From: Hyphomicrobiales bacterium
GTDB taxonomy: Bacteria; Pseudomonadota; Alphaproteobacteria; Rhizobiales; Aestuariivirgaceae
Direction of reading: 5' to 3'
Assembly: GCA_027031305.1 (NCBI GenBank)
Contig: JALVRJ010000141.1
Coordinates: forward strand, 1-5,647
Length of the DNA stretch: 5,647 bases
Shown piece by piece: positions 5,004 to 5,647 of the stretch. The notes under the pieces are model-generated. The model did not search any database. It saw only the letters and a list, made by a program, of their open reading frames with translations, and had not been told where the DNA came from. Within the stretch, counting starts at the first letter, position 1; the number at the start of each line of letters is the position of its first letter. The position numbers and the translations under genes were made by a program.

Positions 5004-5647
5004 TCCCATCACCTTGGAGATCCTCTGGCGACGGCTGATCAGCATCGTGGACGAGGCGGACGCTGCGGTCCCGCGGACGGCATTTTCGAGCCTCATCCGA
5101 GACGCCCATGACTACACGAGCATGTTCGCTGATCGATACGGTCGCGAGCTCGCTCAAGGGTCATCCGCCACGCCGGGTCAGTCCGGAGCCATGGCTCTGG
5201 GCGTCAAGCAGCTCGTCCGGCAGCTCCCTGCCTACAGCTATCGCCCCGGAGACGTCTACATCACCAATGATCCCTGGGCATTGGCGGGACACCTGAACGA
5301 CATCTGCCTGTTCAGCCCGGTCTTCTACAACGATCAGCTCGCGGGCTTCACCGCTTGCGTCTTTCACCACTCCGACATCGGTGGGCGGCTCTCGTCCGAC
5401 AACCGCGATATCTACGAGGACGGGCTGTTCATCCCCCTCTCGAAGCTCTACGACGCGGGCACCCTCAACGAGGGGCTCTGGGACATGATCCGATGGAATG
5501 TCCGCACCCCCGAGGAGGTGCTGGGCGACATCCAGTCTCAGGTCGCAGCGAACCGAGTCTGCTCCGAGCAGCTCGTCCAGCTCTTGGACGAGGCAGGCCT
5601 CGACGGTCTCGATGACCTCGCCGATGAGATCATCAACCGCACCGAGA
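4990..5647 (+). CDS. hyuB: Hydantoinase/oxoprolinase subunit B, 3' end beyond window
   Basis: The first 219 residues of a HyuB/N-methylhydantoinase B family protein are open to the window edge. This subunit works with HyuA in hydrolysing hydantoin, 5-oxoproline or related cyclic amides; the substrate cannot be told from sequence. Diagnostic blocks are DPITLEILWRRLISIVDEAD at 5-24, RTAFS at about 29-33, GDVYITNDPW followed by GHLNDICLFSPVF (about 86-112), HHSDIGG, and IYEDGLFIP. Family members are usually about 500-600 residues, so more than half lies outside. The stretch after HHSDIGG seems a few residues shorter than the usual form with a PGS-type turn. Start choice rests on AGGAGG six bases upstream and the 14-base overlap with hyuA. 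Leucine codons are about 16 CTC, 6 CTG and 3 TTG, unlike the CTG-dominated kinases to the left, which supports a different genomic origin. Confidence 0.88.
   Translation, partial: MAVFDPITLEILWRRLISIVDEADAAVPRTAFSSLIRDAHDYTSMFADRYGRELAQGSSATPGQSGAMALGVKQLVRQLPAYSYRPGDVYITNDPWALAGHLNDICLFSPVFYNDQLAGFTACVFHHSDIGGRLSSDNRDIYEDGLFIPLSKLYDAGTLNEGLWDMIRWNVRTPEEVLGDIQSQVAANRVCSEQLVQLLDEAGLDGLDDLADEIINRTE

Noticed and set aside
4362..5096. Extension of the minus-strand kinase frame upstream to an ATG at 5096
   Set aside because: Most of it is antisense to clear HyuA/HyuB sequence. Only a short stretch just upstream of 4361 could be real kinase coding.

Overview
The window reads as GC-rich alphaproteobacterial DNA for roughly its first 4.4 kb. 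The two histidine kinases carry the dimerisation-domain pattern common in Alphaproteobacteria (HELRTPLNAI, then Y..YA.DI..SG..LL..I.D.LDL.RIE.GR), and leucine and valine are written mostly as CTG and GTG. The last ~1 kb, from about 4600, looks like DNA of a different origin. It encodes hydantoinase/oxoprolinase subunits with CTC/GTC- and CGA-rich codons.

Layout: 1-225 is AT-richer non-coding DNA that opens with a perfect 16-bp hairpin. At 226-355 lies a ~130-bp MITE-like element with terminal inverted repeats. A minus-strand uracil-DNA glycosylase superfamily gene follows (403-1029). Divergent from it is a plus-strand membrane histidine kinase without an attached receiver (1148-2680). A 526-bp repeat block (2681-3206) then holds a second MITE-like copy in the same orientation, bracketed by an inverted pair of 27-bp palindromic REP-type units and followed by a degenerate third unit. 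A second, PAS-containing histidine kinase runs on the minus strand (3207 to at least 4361), convergent with the first and related to it in sequence.

The right part is mosaic. At about 4400-4450 the histidine kinase coding on the minus strand gives way to a short plus-strand segment that translates as a transmembrane helix plus the start of a HAMP domain (about 4446-4592). Within a few codons that segment passes, in the same open frame, into the last ~130 residues of a hydantoinase A-type protein (to 5003). A hydantoinase B-type gene starts at 4990, overlaps the hyuA stop by 14 bases and runs off the window at 5647. The hyuA-hyuB pair is a normal translationally coupled operon arrangement, but four fifths of HyuA is missing and a signalling-protein fragment sits in its place. 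The simplest reading is one or two chimeric junctions, either an assembly or amplification artefact or a real rearrangement. The orientation of the TM-HAMP piece is also what an in-place inversion of the second kinase's own N-terminus would give.

I see no complete new multi-gene system. The most notable items are the mosaic junction, the paired MITE-like elements whose internal hairpin shows a compensatory base change, and the two related kinases facing each other across the repeat block.
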